A stretch of 64,000 bases of DNA from Actinostola sp. cb2023 (GCA_033675265.1 JAUJYZ010000509.1:62001-126000), one strand, 5' to 3'; positions 31,279 through 44,900 are shown, counted from the stretch's first letter. Numbers and translations: made by a program. Notes: a model not told the origin generated them from the letters alone.

Positions 31279-32469
31279 CAACAATATCAAATTCATTGTG
31301 TAGTTTTGAGCCCTCAATGTTTGTGCTCTTTTTTAACAATTATAAATTCAAGATAACCTATTTGTTAAGAGATTATATTTCCAAGTTAAAGTTAGCATAT
31401 TGATGTACCTACTGAAAAAATGTCTAAATTTGTAGATTCCCAATGAGTATAGACAAATCCTGTGGGAGGGGTGACAGGATCACATCTACAATATATAAAT
31501 ATATAAATAGATCCTCTGTTTTCTCACTGGATTCCCCAAATTGACTACCGTAGCTACTTACATGTACATTGTAGAGTTGCTTGGTTTCATAGCTTATTAT
31601 TATTAATTCATCACTCAGATTTGACATTGTAGAAATAAGCATTGTTAATGAGATTGAGAAAAGCAAATTGTTAATGTACATTCAGACTTTTACAAATTGT
31701 TTAGTATTGAATCAAGATTGTTGCAGTCCAATAAAATATTGAAATAAGTCAAAAGCTTCTTCTACATCTGTTGGATTCTTCTTTACCTCCATTACATGCT
31801 CTACATCTTGTGGATATTGACAATGCATTTCTAGTTCTTTAATTTGATCTTGTGTTACAGGTACCAGACAATCAGTAACTCCTGAATACTCAGGCAAAAA
31901 AAAAAACATATCTGGAACACCAGCAATAGTGTCATGGCCAGATTTCCTGATCATGTAGTGGCTATTCCAGTGGTCTTTCACTTTATCCAAGTCTTCCTGA
32001 ATTATGTTAGCAAAGTAAAACCACAAACATTTCATGTGAAAGGTATTACCCAAATGGAGTAATCCTGACTCTGATATGTCTAAAATTAATCCACCAGCTA
32101 GAACGGTTTCTTTTAAGAAAAGACCACCAGCCTTCAATGCGTTGATTTGCTGGAGAAGAGCCAAACCTATGAGCTTTTTCCCCAGCATATTCATCCTGTT
32201 GTGTTGCTCTAAGACTGCATTGCATAGCTGCCAAAGTAACATTTTCGGTTCCACAATCGGATCTGACAATTCTTGGACAACCCCCTAAATTTTGTCCAAA
32301 TATTCTAGCCAAAGAATTCTTCGGCTGTATCCACATATACAGCCATGTATTGGATATCCATATGGCTTTAGCTTATCATAGCCTGTGGATAAATCAGTAA
32401 AAATAAATAAATGTACAGTAATAGTAAATGCAGCAGAACCCCACTATCAGCTTGAATTCGCGAAACATC

Positions 32470-32950
32470 AATCAAAATCAATCAATAGAGCCTACTCTGG
32501 TTTGCCTTGTTTTCAAAGAGTGCCACTTCAATGAATTTCTATAGTGGCCGGGTATTCTATAGTGATCAATGGCACTAAATAATAGAAAGCATAGGATTTA
32601 TTTCAACAACAACAACAACAAAAAAGGATTTGCTTTCAATTAATTAGTACTGATAGTGTACTACAGTAGAACCCCATTATCTCAAACTCCCCAAAAAAAA
32701 TTCAGTCAATTACTATCGGTTATCTCGAACCCCCGCTCTCAAGCAATTTATCGATTCCCTTGGGAGTTCGAGATAATGGGGGTCTACTGTAGTGCACTAT
32801 CAGTACTAATTAATAGAAAGCAAATCCTTTGCTTTCTATTAATTTAATAGTGCCATTGATCACTATAAGAAATTCATTGAAGTGGCACTCTGAAAACGAG
32901 GGAAACCACAATGTGACAATAGGCTCTATTGATTGATTTTGATAGATGTT
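32470..32950. mobile_element. Inverted-repeat MITE with a pogo-like MITE at its centre
   Basis: Left arm 32470-32660 and right arm 32790-32950 match in reverse complement (for example ATAGTGCCATTGATCACTAT). The core 32664-32789 has its own ends CAGTAGAACCCCATTATCTC, flanked by TA. A similar pogo-type end occurs at 35391-35436. Confidence 0.75.
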
Positions 32951-33020
32951 ATTGTTAGTACTAATTAGTCAAGAAATTCATGCTGTTCGTATTTGTATTC
33001 CGATATACTGTAGACTGTAT

Positions 33021-33149
33021 AGAGTGCAAACACTAAAACCGTGAAACAGTGCTAAATAGCACCAATGAAACAATAGAAAGCAAAATACATTGCACTATTT
33101 AGTGCTAATTAAAGTTAGTACTGTTTCATGGTTTTAGTGTTTGCACTCT
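33021..33149. mobile_element. Palindromic MITE of 129 bp
   Basis: Ends AGAGTGCAAACACTAAAACC and complement; it lies in the intron between integrase exons 2 and 3. Confidence 0.75.
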
Positions 33150-33367
33150 AGTGTCTATCATACATATCATAGGCCACCTTACCGTCTAAATGCCAGCAGA
33201 AATTCGGTCCCATAGACACATAGTTTCGTCTTGATAGACGCCGTGCTTTTCTATCCTTCACACCATCAGGATCAATTTTTTTCATTAAACGTGCAACCAG
33301 AAAACGAGGTACATGTACTTGATGTCTTGTAATGCGATCGTGCATTCGTGCGCATCTTTCCTGCGCA

Positions 33368-33710
33368 TGATATTCAACGGCGATTATCTAAAAATCTAAG
33401 TCGGTAACCTATCCTGATTTTTCCACTGTAAGTCTAGGTCAACTAAAGCTAGAAAATATCAAAAAATGAAGACAGGTCTTCGAGCTATTTTTTTAGTAAA
33501 TCTACTTTTCATTGGTTGGGCTTCCTGTGGTAGCACTCTTTCAATATGGCGGATCATTCATTTTAATATTCAACGGCGAATATCTAAAAATCTAACACGG
33601 TGACCTACCCTGATATTTTTGCCCTTAGTAGGTATTTACGAAAGCTAAAACATATAAAAAAATGAGGGTAGGTCTTCGAGCTAAATTTTAAGGAAATCGC
33701 CAAAATGTCC
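33368..33710. repeat. Two tandem copies of a unit of about 200 bp
   Basis: ATTCAACGGCGA-TATCTAAA through GGTCTTCGAGCTA occurs at 33370 and again at 33571, diverged. Confidence 0.7.
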
Positions 33711-34539
33711 AAAAATAGGATCGTAAAGGACGGTCAAAATGTATTGTTTTTGAAAATGTAAAATGTATTGGCTTTGAAAACTTATTGTTCAACACAATAA
33801 AATGACAAATTTCGGTTTTTTCATTATATTATGTTAACATATGTATCATTTGAAAGTATTACGGACAGCAAGAGCTTGTAAGTCCATTATCCATTTTTGC
33901 CAGAAAAGATGGCCGCAAGCCCCATCTTTGAAAAATTATATCTTCTCAATGGATTCGGTGACCCCCATTTTTTATTTCATTTTTCTACTCTAGCACACAA
34001 AATCAATATTTGTGCCAAGTTAAAAAAAATAGTTTGACAAAAAAAATTGCACGATCGCATTACCTTAAGCGGAGTGCATGCCAGATATTTCTGTACCCTG
34101 CTAGTCTTCCAGCACCTTCGACTTCCTTTCTGATAAGTGCCTCAATTTGGGCTTCATCGATCTCATTGCCTTTTCTTTTAAGCCCCAAATCACTCAACTT
34201 TCTCTTTAATGTTCTCAAATGCATTGTGTGGCCTTTCTTCTCCAGTAACCCTACCATAGCTTTGTACTGATAACCACGGTGAAACATTTCCTTGATTAAA
34301 TCATTTAAGCTTACTGTATTAACCGGACTATCTTCTTTGACACTGAGCTCTTTCCCGCAGGAATAACAGAAATTTGCGGCGCTTGACAGAACCTCGGCTG
34401 AACAATGAACGCAAAACATAATATAACAGTCATAAGAAACTACGAGACTACGAACGGGCAGTCCGCCATCTTGGATATGCCATATGCTAGTGCCAGTCCC
34501 TCCTGATACATGCGTGCGCAGGGTTTCGTAGTTTTTGTT

Positions 34540-34725
34540 TGCAGCAACGTTTATTTGTTTGCAGCAACTTTTAATTGTTTGCAGCAACTTTAATCTGTTT
34601 GCAGCAACTTTTGTTTGCAGCAACTTTTAATTGTTTGCAGCAACTTTAATCTGTTTGCAGCAACTGTTGTTTGCAGCAACTTTTAATTGTTTGCAGCAAC
34701 TTTTAATTGTTTGCAACTTTTAATT
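34540..34725. repeat. Tandem repeat GTTTGCAGCAACTTTTAATT
   Basis: About nine imperfect units of 15-22 bases lie just upstream of the integrase exon 1 start. Confidence 0.85.
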
Positions 34726-36498
34726 GTGGCGAATATTGTGCGTTGTAGATGAAATATTAGGTATCGGTTTGTTTTTGGTGAACTGAGCAATCACTGTTGT
34801 GTTGTAATAAGATATGAATGGTAGTCTACCTTCCGTCTTCACGCCACGCCTTGTTATAGAAAGGTGTTGGTTTGTATTGTGTAGAGATACCAAGAGTCTC
34901 AGTACTCACAGTGTTAGATGTTTTCAGAGCATTGAGAAGCTTCATTCATACAATTGTGCTGTTTGTTATCTTGAATATCCTTTTTCCTAAATGATGTGAT
35001 GTCTTCGTCGAAATGGTGGACATTCAATGTAAGTAATTATTCTGAGAATGTTCAACCTTGGTGTAGTGTCTATATCTGTTGTTAAAAAGGTTCAAATTGT
35101 TTGTTAAAGTCCCATAGAAATCCCCGCTATTTTCACCGCTTCTGTTGACGACGAATTATGCTGTTTTAAAAATCACCGCTCAATGACCCCTTATAGACGG
35201 ACATTTTGTTAATTTCCCTGCTCCGCGGGGCCAACGCGTGGTAAAATGAGGGTTAAATCCCGGCTATGCCCCGGGGGTCGGAGGCCGGCATTTCAATTGA
35301 CTGATGCATGTATATACTTGAATGTAGTCTTGATAGTTATTTAATTTGTTGTGCATGGCTGAACGATGTTTGACACTGATCATTTTGTACAGTAGAACCC
35401 TGTTATCTCGAACCTTTTCGAGTTCGAGATAACGGAGTTCTGTGACGTCACAGTACACGGTTTCTGCTTTCACATCACAAACGCTTCTTTGCATGAGACC
35501 CCGTTGTGTGAACGTCAAAAAGCTAGCCTGTGTGACGACTCTTGAGGGGCTGGGGAGGGGGGAGGGGGACCCTCCCCACACAGGCTATCAAAAAGCGGTT
35601 TACAGATACAACCTTCTAGATATAATAATGTAGTCTTATAATATATTAATAACTAGCTAAGCACGTCACGTACACTACTAACTTTATTATTATTATTATT
35701 ATTATTAATAAAACACTGCGCATTATGATCCCTAAAGGCAAGGAGGATGCGAGGCCTATCCCACTAATGCTTTGCGAGCGCGCTTTAGGGCGAACTGATT
35801 AACTCGATGATCAAAACAGAATCGAGGCGGATTTGATGCTCATGTTTGTTTGGAGTTTTCGAAGAGATTTCTATTCGAATGGCCAAGCAAAGGTAAGGAA
35901 ATGATTTTCTAATACTTTCTTTATGTTCACTATCAATATTAGCGTCAGAGTTGCTTTTATAAATTTTATTTTTATTTTTGAATTTTATCGGCCATTTTAA
36001 GAATTTTTTGAGCGCTTCGTAAATGCTCAAGTAGCTATCAGAAAACATCAAAAATCCATGTTGAAATTGAAATCATTTGAGAAAATACCCCCTTTTACTT
36101 AAATATGAATAGATGTTGGTGCTTATTCTTGCGAAGGTCCCCTAAGGTCCCCTCGTTTAAGACCTGAACAGAAGCCATGAATATTGCCTTTTTACGGTCG
36201 ATCGACTCTTAACAATAACAAATCTAATATGGCGTACGTTCGTATTGTCTTAGAGGTTCCTAAACATTAGAAATATGTTATTTCTGTTATACTTCTTTAG
36301 AGATCTTTAGAAACACCACGATTACTCCCGTAAAAGGCATAAAACTCTGCCAGAAACCTACAGGACACATTCCCCACGACAGAATCGAGACAGAAAGAAG
36401 ATCTCTTGCAGCAGACTATACAACAATTGAGTCTTTTTTAACCTTTTATTTTGCCAATTTATTTTTGTTACAAGATATATAAGCTTATATGGTATTAA

Positions 36499-37174
36499 GG
36501 TGGTTCCCGCATAATGAATGACCGGTTTGCCGTATTTTTTTAACTCGCTCGCTCCGCGTCAATATTGCTTGGATTTTATTGTGCTTAACACAAATACTAA
36601 TTCAACTATTCTGCCTTTCGACGGTGTATTCAAAATTATCATTGTAAGCCGCGTTTGTGAATGCCAGCTGATATTCAAACGACACTATTTTCACTAAAAC
36701 TGCTGCCAAGCGTTATTCCCTCGTACGATTTTTTTTAAACTTCGTGAACGGCCTTTTAAGGTCCCTAGTAATGTTCTGACGAGGTAAGAAAAAAATTGTT
36801 CGAGCCGAAATCACGTAACAACCGATTTGTCCAAATTTTGACAACAAAAATATGAATTGGTGATTTCGGCTCGATCAATTTCCTTCTTACCTCGTCAGAA
36901 CATTACTAGGGACCTTAAAAGGTCGTTCACGAAGTTTAAAAAAAATCGTACTTGGGAATAACGCTTGGCAGCAGTTTTAGTGAAAATAGTGTCGTTTGAA
37001 TATCAGCTGGCATTCACAAACGCGGCTTACAATGATAATTTTGAATAAACCTTCCAAAAGCAGAATAGTTGAATTAGTATTTGTGTTAAGCATAATAAAA
37101 TCCAAGCAATATTGACGCGGAGCGAGCGAGTTAAAAAATACGGCAAACCGGTCATTCATTATGCTGGAACCACC
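36499..37174. mobile_element. Palindromic MITE with TTAA target site
   Basis: Arms of about 280-320 bases, ends GGTGGTTCC, flanked by TTAA (36495-36498 and 37175-37178). The two arms are almost identical, implying recent insertion or arm conversion. Confidence 0.9.
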
Positions 37175-37861
37175 TTAAATATATATATTTGCCACAGATA
37201 TATGGTAATATAAATTAATGCTTTCACGCTTACAAAATTAAAGTAGGTCAAGATTAAAATTTTAAAAATACACTAATTGCAAACACTAATAATAGAAAAC
37301 AAAATACTGTAAAAATTATTTATTTATTTAATTCAATATGCAATTACAAAATTCAACAGTATGCGCTGTGATCTATCTAGCGCTTGAAATGGCACTTGGC
37401 CTTGGTCTTAAATTCCACAACATTAGAAATCTGCCTTATTCAGTTATTGCTATGGGAAGCTGATTGAATATGCGAGCTCCATTTATACAAGTCTCAGTGG
37501 CGAGTGCAGTAACTTATTACTGTTTATTAATAATAGTACTCTATCACTATTTAGTACTAAATTATGTTGCACAGTTAAACGTGTCTGTACTGTAATGTGA
37601 GAGTACTACTATTGTACGATTAGCAGTACATTCATTGTTGTTTTTTTTAATATCCATTAGCTTATTGACCAGTATCTAGTACAAGCTGGGTGAGCATTGT
37701 TTTTTTAATTTTGATGTATTTGCCATTACAGCATCTTTGGAAACCCAGGGGTATATTGTCTCTCATTTCTCGCTCCCAGAAGAATATACCCCTGAGTTCA
37801 CAGAACTTTGATATATTTTGTTTCAGAGAGTTTCCTAAACACCAACCTTCCATTTTATTAT

Positions 37862-38035
37862 TAGACAACCAATGAACACTACAGAGAAAATCCACTTGAC
37901 AACTTTGATGTTAGACATGATGATAATGATGGTGCAGGTGGACAGGCCCACAGAAATACCTTGTTTCTTCACAGGGTACGAAGAAACCAGAGACCAAGTC
38001 TGGCCCAATTTGCACAATGCCAGAACTATTAGACA
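37862..38035 (+). pseudogene. Possible C-terminal scrap of a Harbinger nuclease
   Basis: The frame HYRENPLDNFDVRHDDND, then AGGQAHRNTLFLHRVRRNQ, resembles the acidic-then-RNTL tail after the DDE core of PIF nucleases. It is short and weak; it fits the enclosing element. Confidence 0.3.
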
Positions 38036-39929
38036 GGAACATCACCATCCTGGGGCTGGTGATACATCTCCATCTGGTTTCTTGTTCCCCATTGAGAAAA
38101 GTAATCAGTAAATAGACTGCCATCAATTATTGAATAAACATTTATTGAAACCATAACAGCTATATTTATTTAATACATGTATATAGTAGTGAATTAATAA
38201 ATAAGTTAGTTTTCATGTGATGTCACAAACTGGCATCTTGTATAGGTTGAAAACAAAAACAAATAATGTTTAACATTTGATAAAGGTAAATTATGCTATG
38301 TGAAAAGGTCTAAATGTATAAATGATTGATCAATTGCACACTTTGGATCAGTTCATTGCCTAGCATTGCACTTTTCCATTTCTGTAATTTTTGCCTTGGA
38401 ATAAAACCAACATGTTGCCATGGGCACTTATCGTCAATGAAAGATTCTACAATACCGTAATACTGTAGCATTTTTTATACCTAGGGTTGGTGGGTTCTGA
38501 AGTGACTCTGATTTAAATTTCCTTATTCTTACCATCTCTCAGTGCATTCTGGCAATCTTCATGATAACTACTGGGCTTTTTAATGCAAAATGTTCACTAA
38601 ATAGCTGCCTTGCTTGTTGTTCGTGTTCAATATTATCATCATCACTTGTAATCATTATCATCCTCTAAATATATTAGGGCCTCAATTCATGAATCATCAT
38701 CTACGTCTCTAGCATGAGATAATTATTCTAGCTAGTGGTTGCTGTACTTGGTTGGTCTGGGTGTTCAGTATTACAGTTCCAGGAGGATTAGACCTGATAC
38801 ATGTCTAAGATGTACTGTACTTGAACCTCATCATCTTCACCTTTGTAATCAAGGCTTCACATTAGGAGTCTAGAACACTGTCTTGCACTGTCTTGGGAGA
38901 ACATCGAAATCAAAGATTGTTGCCTTCAGAGTTCTGTCCTTGTTCCACCTATACCAAAACCATAGAGCAATTTATTATTGGTATATTATTTGACTAACAC
39001 TGGCAACAGTGGCACAGTGAGTACCAGTACTATAAGCTTATGTATCCGTATTTTCAATATTCATTCATGGAGAAAACTGTAATGGTCTGTAATAAATACA
39101 TAAAAGGAAAACAAAGTAATATTAAGTAAGACCAGAAGGTTTTAAGATTTGGACTAAATCTAGAGAATAGATGAGAGTAACAGAATGATTCTGGTAGTTG
39201 TGTACACTTACTCGACATTATTAGGGGCGACATTTTCAACACATTGACTTCAAAACAAGAAAAGGCCGACGTTATGACTTCATTTTACGTATAAAATATA
39301 ACTTACCGTTATTTCACAGCTGCTTAGGATTTCCAGAAGAACAGGAGACTTCAAAATATCCCGCAAAATCGACTGATCGTAGCCGTAGGTGGAGAAACAA
39401 ATCCTGCTTTCTGTCATTTTCTCAGCGAAACTTATACGTTCCAGTACGATATTCACCTCTAAACAAGGACAGCTTTCAAGAGAAACGTTTTCTGTGTATT
39501 CTACGTCGACAGAATGAAGAAATATATGTTTTTCCCTTGAAAACACCATCTCTCAGAGCTCCTACTTCACTCCTACCTCCAAGAAATCAACGACCGAATG
39601 ACAAGGTCACGTGATGCGAAAAATTGATAATATAGTTCATTCGCAAAGGATTATGGGATAGGCCTCGCATCCTCCTTGCCTAAAGGAGTTAATTTTTTCC
39701 AAAAGTTCATCTTGAGGCAATAGATCGACAGTTCTTCGATGGCACAGAGTTAAAATTTAAACGGGAAAAATGCTCTACCGAGCTAAGAAGTGGATGGTTT
39801 TAGGTGAAAAAGTATTCTTGATTTTCGAACATCCTCAATAGGAACATATTATTCCTTAGAGCGATTCTCAAGCTCTTTCTGCATCCTATTGGATATGGCA
39901 AATATTCATTAATTAACAATAACTATCAT

Positions 39930-40480
39930 TGGGATGGATCCCTGAGTACATATGACATTTTCTCTCTATCCTAGTGGATATGGCGGATATAGCGGATATA
40001 GCGGATATGATGGATATGAATTAATTAACAATAACTATCATTGGGATTCCTGTGTATCTATCAAGTTCTCTCTATTCCAGCGGATATAATATCCACTAGG
40101 ATAGAGAGAACTTGATAGATACACAGGGATCCCAATGATAGTTATTGTCAATTAATTCATATCCGTTACATCCGCTATATCCGCCATATCCACTAGGATA
40201 GAGAGAACTTGATAGATACACAGGGATCCCAATGATAGTTATTGTTAATTAATTCATATCCGTTATAACCGCTATATCCGCCATATCCACTAGGATAGAG
40301 AGAACTTGATAGATACACAGGGATCCCAATGATAGTTATTGTTAATTAATTCATATCCGTTATAACCGCTATATCCACTAGGATAGAGAGAACTTGATAG
40401 ATACACAGGGATCCCAATGATAGTTATTGTTATTAATTCATATCCGTCATATCCGTTATATCCGCCATATCCTTCATGAG
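39930..40480. repeat. Inverted and tandem array with GGATATAGC-type units
   Basis: A unit of about 110 bases (ending TATCATTGGGAT) occurs about twice forward up to about 40085 and about four times in reverse complement after it. Between units are short GGATAT-x-GC repeats. The centre would make a long hairpin. Confidence 0.85.
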
Positions 40481-40899
40481 AGATAACAAGTCTTATGATA
40501 CTGCAATTCCAGTCGTGGTGCACTGCTATCATTCTTACTATCATATCATCCACTATGACCTACTTGAACTACTGTTAAGAACAAAAACGGCCATTATGAT
40601 AAAAAAGTCATTTGTTTGGATACCTAAACTATTGCGTAACTGTACCACTAGACTTGCCACAAGTCGACCTCTCCGGACCTACGGACACACTCCGTGCGAG
40701 CGAAGCGAGCACCGGAAGTGAGCGACGAAGTCGCGAACTTCCGACGAGCGACGGAGTCGCGAGAGTTTGACTTGTTTCGCTTGCAGGGTTTTGAATCTAA
40801 TTAGTTATTCTGGCGGGAAAGTTGATTGACGTGTGGTTGTAGGCGAGGGCATTTTCACGTGCAATGCACAGAATGATTTCAGTTACAACTGAATAAATA

Positions 40900-41202
40900 T
40901 TGTTCATGGATGTGGGTTCTACCCCGACAAAAGCGTTTTTAAGAGTTTCTTTAACTCTAAACTCCAAAGAATGTATTTGTATACAGTGCGGACAGGACAT
41001 TTCGAATCCTGATCGTAGAAGAAAATTATTTAACGGCTCGAGAAAGACGCTGGCGTGTGACAACTTGGCGTCTTGGCCAGAGTTTATTAATATCGGGATT
41101 TGTATCGAGCAAGAAACCTGCTTGTCTAACACAATCTGCCGTTCTTGTACCTACAAAAATTCAACTCTTGAATCGACGGCAGTAATTCCAAGATTTACAT
41201 AG
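40900..41202 (+). CDS. Zinc-binding N-terminal exon, ZAD-like
   Basis: A 100-codon frame with CICIQCG, then RRRKLFNGSRKTLACDNL, then NTICRSC. The spacing of the two Cys pairs is that of ZAD-like modules that begin many cnidarian transposon-related proteins. Its stop lies just beyond the likely donor of the antisense RecQ exon, so both could be exons of convergent genes. The downstream part is not found. The true start may be the ATG at 40906 or later. Confidence 0.45.
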   Translation: MFMDVGSTPTKAFLRVSLTLNSKECICIQCGQDISNPDRRRKLFNGSRKTLACDNLASWPEFINIGICIEQETCLSNTICRSCTYKNSTLESTAVIPRFT

Positions 41203-41205
41203 TCG

Positions 41206-41385
41206 TAGACGAAAGGGGCTATCTCAAAACATAAACTTTTTCCAGACCCCGTCGGCGAAAAGAAGAACACATCCTTCCCGCTTAGATGGGCTTCAATTAC
41301 TTGCTGCTGTCCCGCTCTGATAGATTCCCCAAACCAAAATCTATCGGATATTCATATAGAAAACAAAGCCGAACAACAACACTGA
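41206..41385 (-). pseudogene. RecQ-type helicase, N-terminal exon with P-loop
   Basis: The minus strand reads FGESIRAGQQQVIEAHLSGK, then SPTGSGKSLCFEIAPFVYDY: motif 0 and Walker A (motif I) of a RecQ-family helicase with usual spacing. A donor-like TAT|GTAAAT follows. Upstream the frame closes, so the start must be in another exon. It is transcribed away from the DUF6589-type gene that starts at 42603. The rest of this helicase is not visible to the left. Confidence 0.7.
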
Positions 41386-41599
41386 CACCAACGCTACAGA
41401 CACGCTACAGCAATTTTACAAGATGGCCGCCGGCAGGTCATTGAGAACTCATTGATATGCAAGCTCGTGACGTATTTCCTAATGATCCTTGCTTTCTATT
41501 GGCTAAATCGCTTTTACGTCACCGGTCGAAAAATCCACCGGTAATTTTGGCGGGATGCGGGTGAGAAAAGTCCTTTTCAACGGGGAACCGAAAAATTGA

Positions 41600-41960
41600 A
41601 AAGGGCTTTTAGAAAGTCTACTGTACCACCATAGGAATGGCATGTATTGAAACGAGTCTTTGTTGCGCGAGAACAGTCTATTATATTAAAAAAGGCGGCA
41701 TTGTTTGGATACCCAAACTATTGCATAACCGCACCACCAGAGGGATGGCATGTATTGTGAAAAGTCTTTTGTGGCATGAATAAGATCCATCTTATATAAA
41801 AGTCAGTTGTTCCGATATCAACTATTGCATAATTGTAAAACCTTATGTATTGTGTCGAGTCTTTCGTGGCATGAATGAGGTCCATTATACCAAAAAGACA
41901 ATTGTTCCGATATGCAAAGTATTGCATAGTTACTTTAGGTATAAATTACAGACAAGAGCC
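41600..41960. repeat. Three diverged tandem units of about 105 bp
   Basis: The shared core is TTGTTTGGATACCCAAACTA-type plus a GGCATGTATTG segment. One more partial copy is at about 40608-40665. Confidence 0.6.
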
Positions 41961-44900
41961 AAGGTACTTGGATTCATTTTGCTTCGACGTGCTTAGCAGG
42001 AAACGTTAAGACGTTTTCTCTGCTAGAGTTATGGCCCACAAACCGTGTCGACAGTTAAATAGCGTGGCCATACGAGACGAAGTACTTGCACAAATAATTC
42101 CCTTGGTGAGGTCATCATGTTCCATTATCGGTGTAAAATGTGTCTGGCGAGTGCAGGGCGGAAAGGCGGGCATAGAATCAGCCTGGAGTCACATTACAGC
42201 TAAACGAAACGAATGTGATGCCGTTGTTTCCAAAATTCCTGGAGTTGCTCTGTTCTTTTCTGCCATATCTACTATCAATCGGCTAAATGTGATAACGCTC
42301 TAGATTTAGCCCGCGTAGCGGCCCTCTGAGTCCGAAGGGAAAAAGGCGAGAGGAAGTGACTGGGGAGAGGGAAAAAAAGGGAGGTGGATTGGGGAAGAGG
42401 GGAGGAGGGAGGGCCTGCCGCAAAACCCCACTTATTTGAATAACGCCCCCAGTCAAAAAGACGGCGATGGCATATGTCAACGTCAAATTTCGACCAATCA
42501 CAGCAAGGCATTGACAGGAATGAAGCGAAGGGAAATTTATAAAGAGAGGGAAACCCCTGTTGTTGTCAATGTGTCAAAATAAATCGTTCACGACTACACG
42601 AGATGGGGAGAACAGCAAATGAATCACCAGATAGCTTCTGTAGGATCTGTAAAAAGAGCTTTACAACTCAGCTGGGCAATTTTTCAAAGCTGGTACACTC
42701 TTTCTTCAATCAATTTATTCAAGCCATCACAAAGAAAAGAGTTCCTTGGTGTAGTTCTTTATGATTTGTGTGACAGTCTTCACCTACCTCTTTCGAGGGT
42801 TAGTATAAATCATTCCTCTAAAGTTTGCGTTTCATGTTCTCGAAAAATACAAAAAGCACACCATTTGATATCGGAATTGAAATCCACTATAAATGTCTCT
42901 CAAGAAGAATGTATATCTGGGCCTAAAACCTCTGACAAGCGAAAGTTGTTAACCCCTGACCGTGGCCAAGGAGTTAGCCCGGGAAATCGTAAAACCTTAC
43001 GAGTTCGTTCTCCTCGAAGGTCCTCAGCCGGCAAAAGAAAATGCTTATTCGGAGATTCACAAGCAGAGAAAGAAAATGATCCAGACGAATCAACACATGT
43101 CGCCGGGAATGCACAATGTTCTAGTTTTGGACAAGAAAATGACGAAGTGTTGAGCGCGCTTAATATCGATGGCCTAAATTCCTGTGATAAAGGTCGATCA
43201 TGGGTAAAACTGAAGGTTGTATTAGTCCATCCCAATGGTAATGTTGTTGTCCGAAACCCTACAAATGAAAAGACAGTTCAAGTTGTAAGAAACATCGTTG
43301 ACGGGAATTGGACTGCAGTCGCCAATGGCATATTTGATCATCCAGAGGAGCAACTTCAAGAACAAATTCGAATTGCTTTGAAACGAAAAGTGAACAAGGA
43401 ATTCAGTGCATACTGCAAAATTGATTCCATTCTCAAGGGAAGTGAGCCTGAGGAACTTGCTGCTTTTTCAAATAAAATCATTGCCCAAATATCTAAAGTT
43501 CATTGTCCATTATGGGACGCCAGCGTTCGAGGAGCAGTCGAAAAGAAATGTAGTAACGATAGATCGATCAACCAAATTGCGCTAGCAACAGCTATTATTG
43601 CTCGTACTCGAAATCCAAAAATGTCAGCTGCTGCCTACAGAATTTCGAATATTCTGATCCACAGTGGAGCATCGTTTCAGGATGTAACCAGATTGAGCAA
43701 GTTGGGAATTTGTATGTCGCCAAATTCTGCACTTGGAATACAAAAGAAAATGGGTATGCACTTTGAAGCAAAAGTGTTAAAGTGGAAGTCTGCTGTCGAA
43801 GACAATGTTAACTGTGCTCGTTTGCTAAAGGAAATTATTCAAGTGCAGAAACCCTCTCTTGATGAAGATTCCATGGATTTGGAAACCTTCTTTGACCTAA
43901 GTGAGGAAACATTGAAATCCTACAAGACATACAGCCCTAAAGTATATTCCATGATTGTATTGGCCGTGGATGGAAATAAAGGGAATAATATGGTATCAGA
44001 AGAAATATTACAAGAGAGAATCCACATCCTTCAAGGGCAAAAATTTCCATACTACAAGTAATGTTTATTATTGTTTCAGATAGATCCATTCATTCAATGA
44101 TAAAGTTACTGTTTAATTGATATTGATGGCTTGTATTCACATCAAATAATCACACTTAACTTGTTTGATCATTCACACAATTACTGCTTTATTTTATTTT
44201 AGACTTGTTGGAGATAATATTGACCTTGAAATGACCACACGAATACAATCAAAAGAGAAAGGCAACAGGTCCATACATTGGACGCATCAGTGTGCCATAG
44301 CAGACAGAGCAATCTATATACCTTCAGCACCCAGTCATCGGCTGAATAAGAAGAACATACAATTCATGGATTTACTACCAGACATACACGTCCAGGAGAG
44401 GCTAATGAATAACATGGCAGTTCTTGTTAGTAGAGTGATCACAGACTATCTTGATACTTTCAAGAAACTTAAAAAATGTGCTATATATCACATTCCTCAT
44501 CAATTTTCTGCAGAAATATCTCAAAAGTCTCAGTCAGTAAGTTTATATGAAAATCTTTCAGTCATGGTTACCTACATGTATATTAATATTAATATCTGAT
44601 TAATGTTTTCAGTGCTCCCTTAGTTTTGAATTTTTTAACCCAAACATTGCTGGTGAGATGGCACAACTGATGCAGAGTAACCAATCAAAGTATGTTCCTC
44701 TATCTACTGATGAGTCCAATGTACTGAGCTCAATTCCCTTTCATGCAAGAGAGGTCAAGAAATGTCAAATGGACATTTAAAGATGGCGAAACAAGTGTGG
44801 AAAGGCTAGAAGGACTGGAACCAGAATTCGCTGATTGGCATGCCAAATTTACTTTATACAAAGTAAAATTATTATTATTATTATTTATTATTATGACAGT

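Larger units (their letters stand above)
31712..34419 (-). pseudogene. DDE integrase-core gene (three exons), decayed
   Basis: Exon 1 (34064-34419) has a CVHC/CYSC zinc ribbon and a helix-turn-helix with LKRKLSDLGLKRKG, ending at CTTAAG|GTAATG. Exon 2 (33183-33360) has GPNFCWHLDG, the first catalytic Asp. Exon 3 (from 32382) has YDKLKPYGYPIHGC, IVRSDCGTEN (another catalytic Asp and context), RIEGWWSFLKR with a Glu, then NTFHMKCLWFYF. Defects: HGCI-Cys-G where the family has Asp, a deletion of about 20 codons with frame change near 32285, and another slip near 32085. The order matches an integrase-core family spread in fish and cnidarians. Introns hold palindromic MITEs. Confidence 0.75.
35737..39680. 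mobile_element. Harbinger-like element shell, 3.9 kb
   Basis: Ends GGCAAGGAGGATGCGAGGCC and complement (about 27 near-perfect bases) are flanked by TAAA on both sides, compatible with the 3-base TWA duplications of PIF/Harbinger. Inside are a nested 676-bp MITE, a scrap at 37862-38035 and a minus-strand frame at 39280-39549 (89 codons) that I do not recognise. No DDE core is legible. Confidence 0.6.

Noticed and set aside
42031..42303. 90-codon frame upstream of the DUF6589-type gene
   Set aside because: No motif, in a region of divergent promoter and repeats; not distinguishable from chance.
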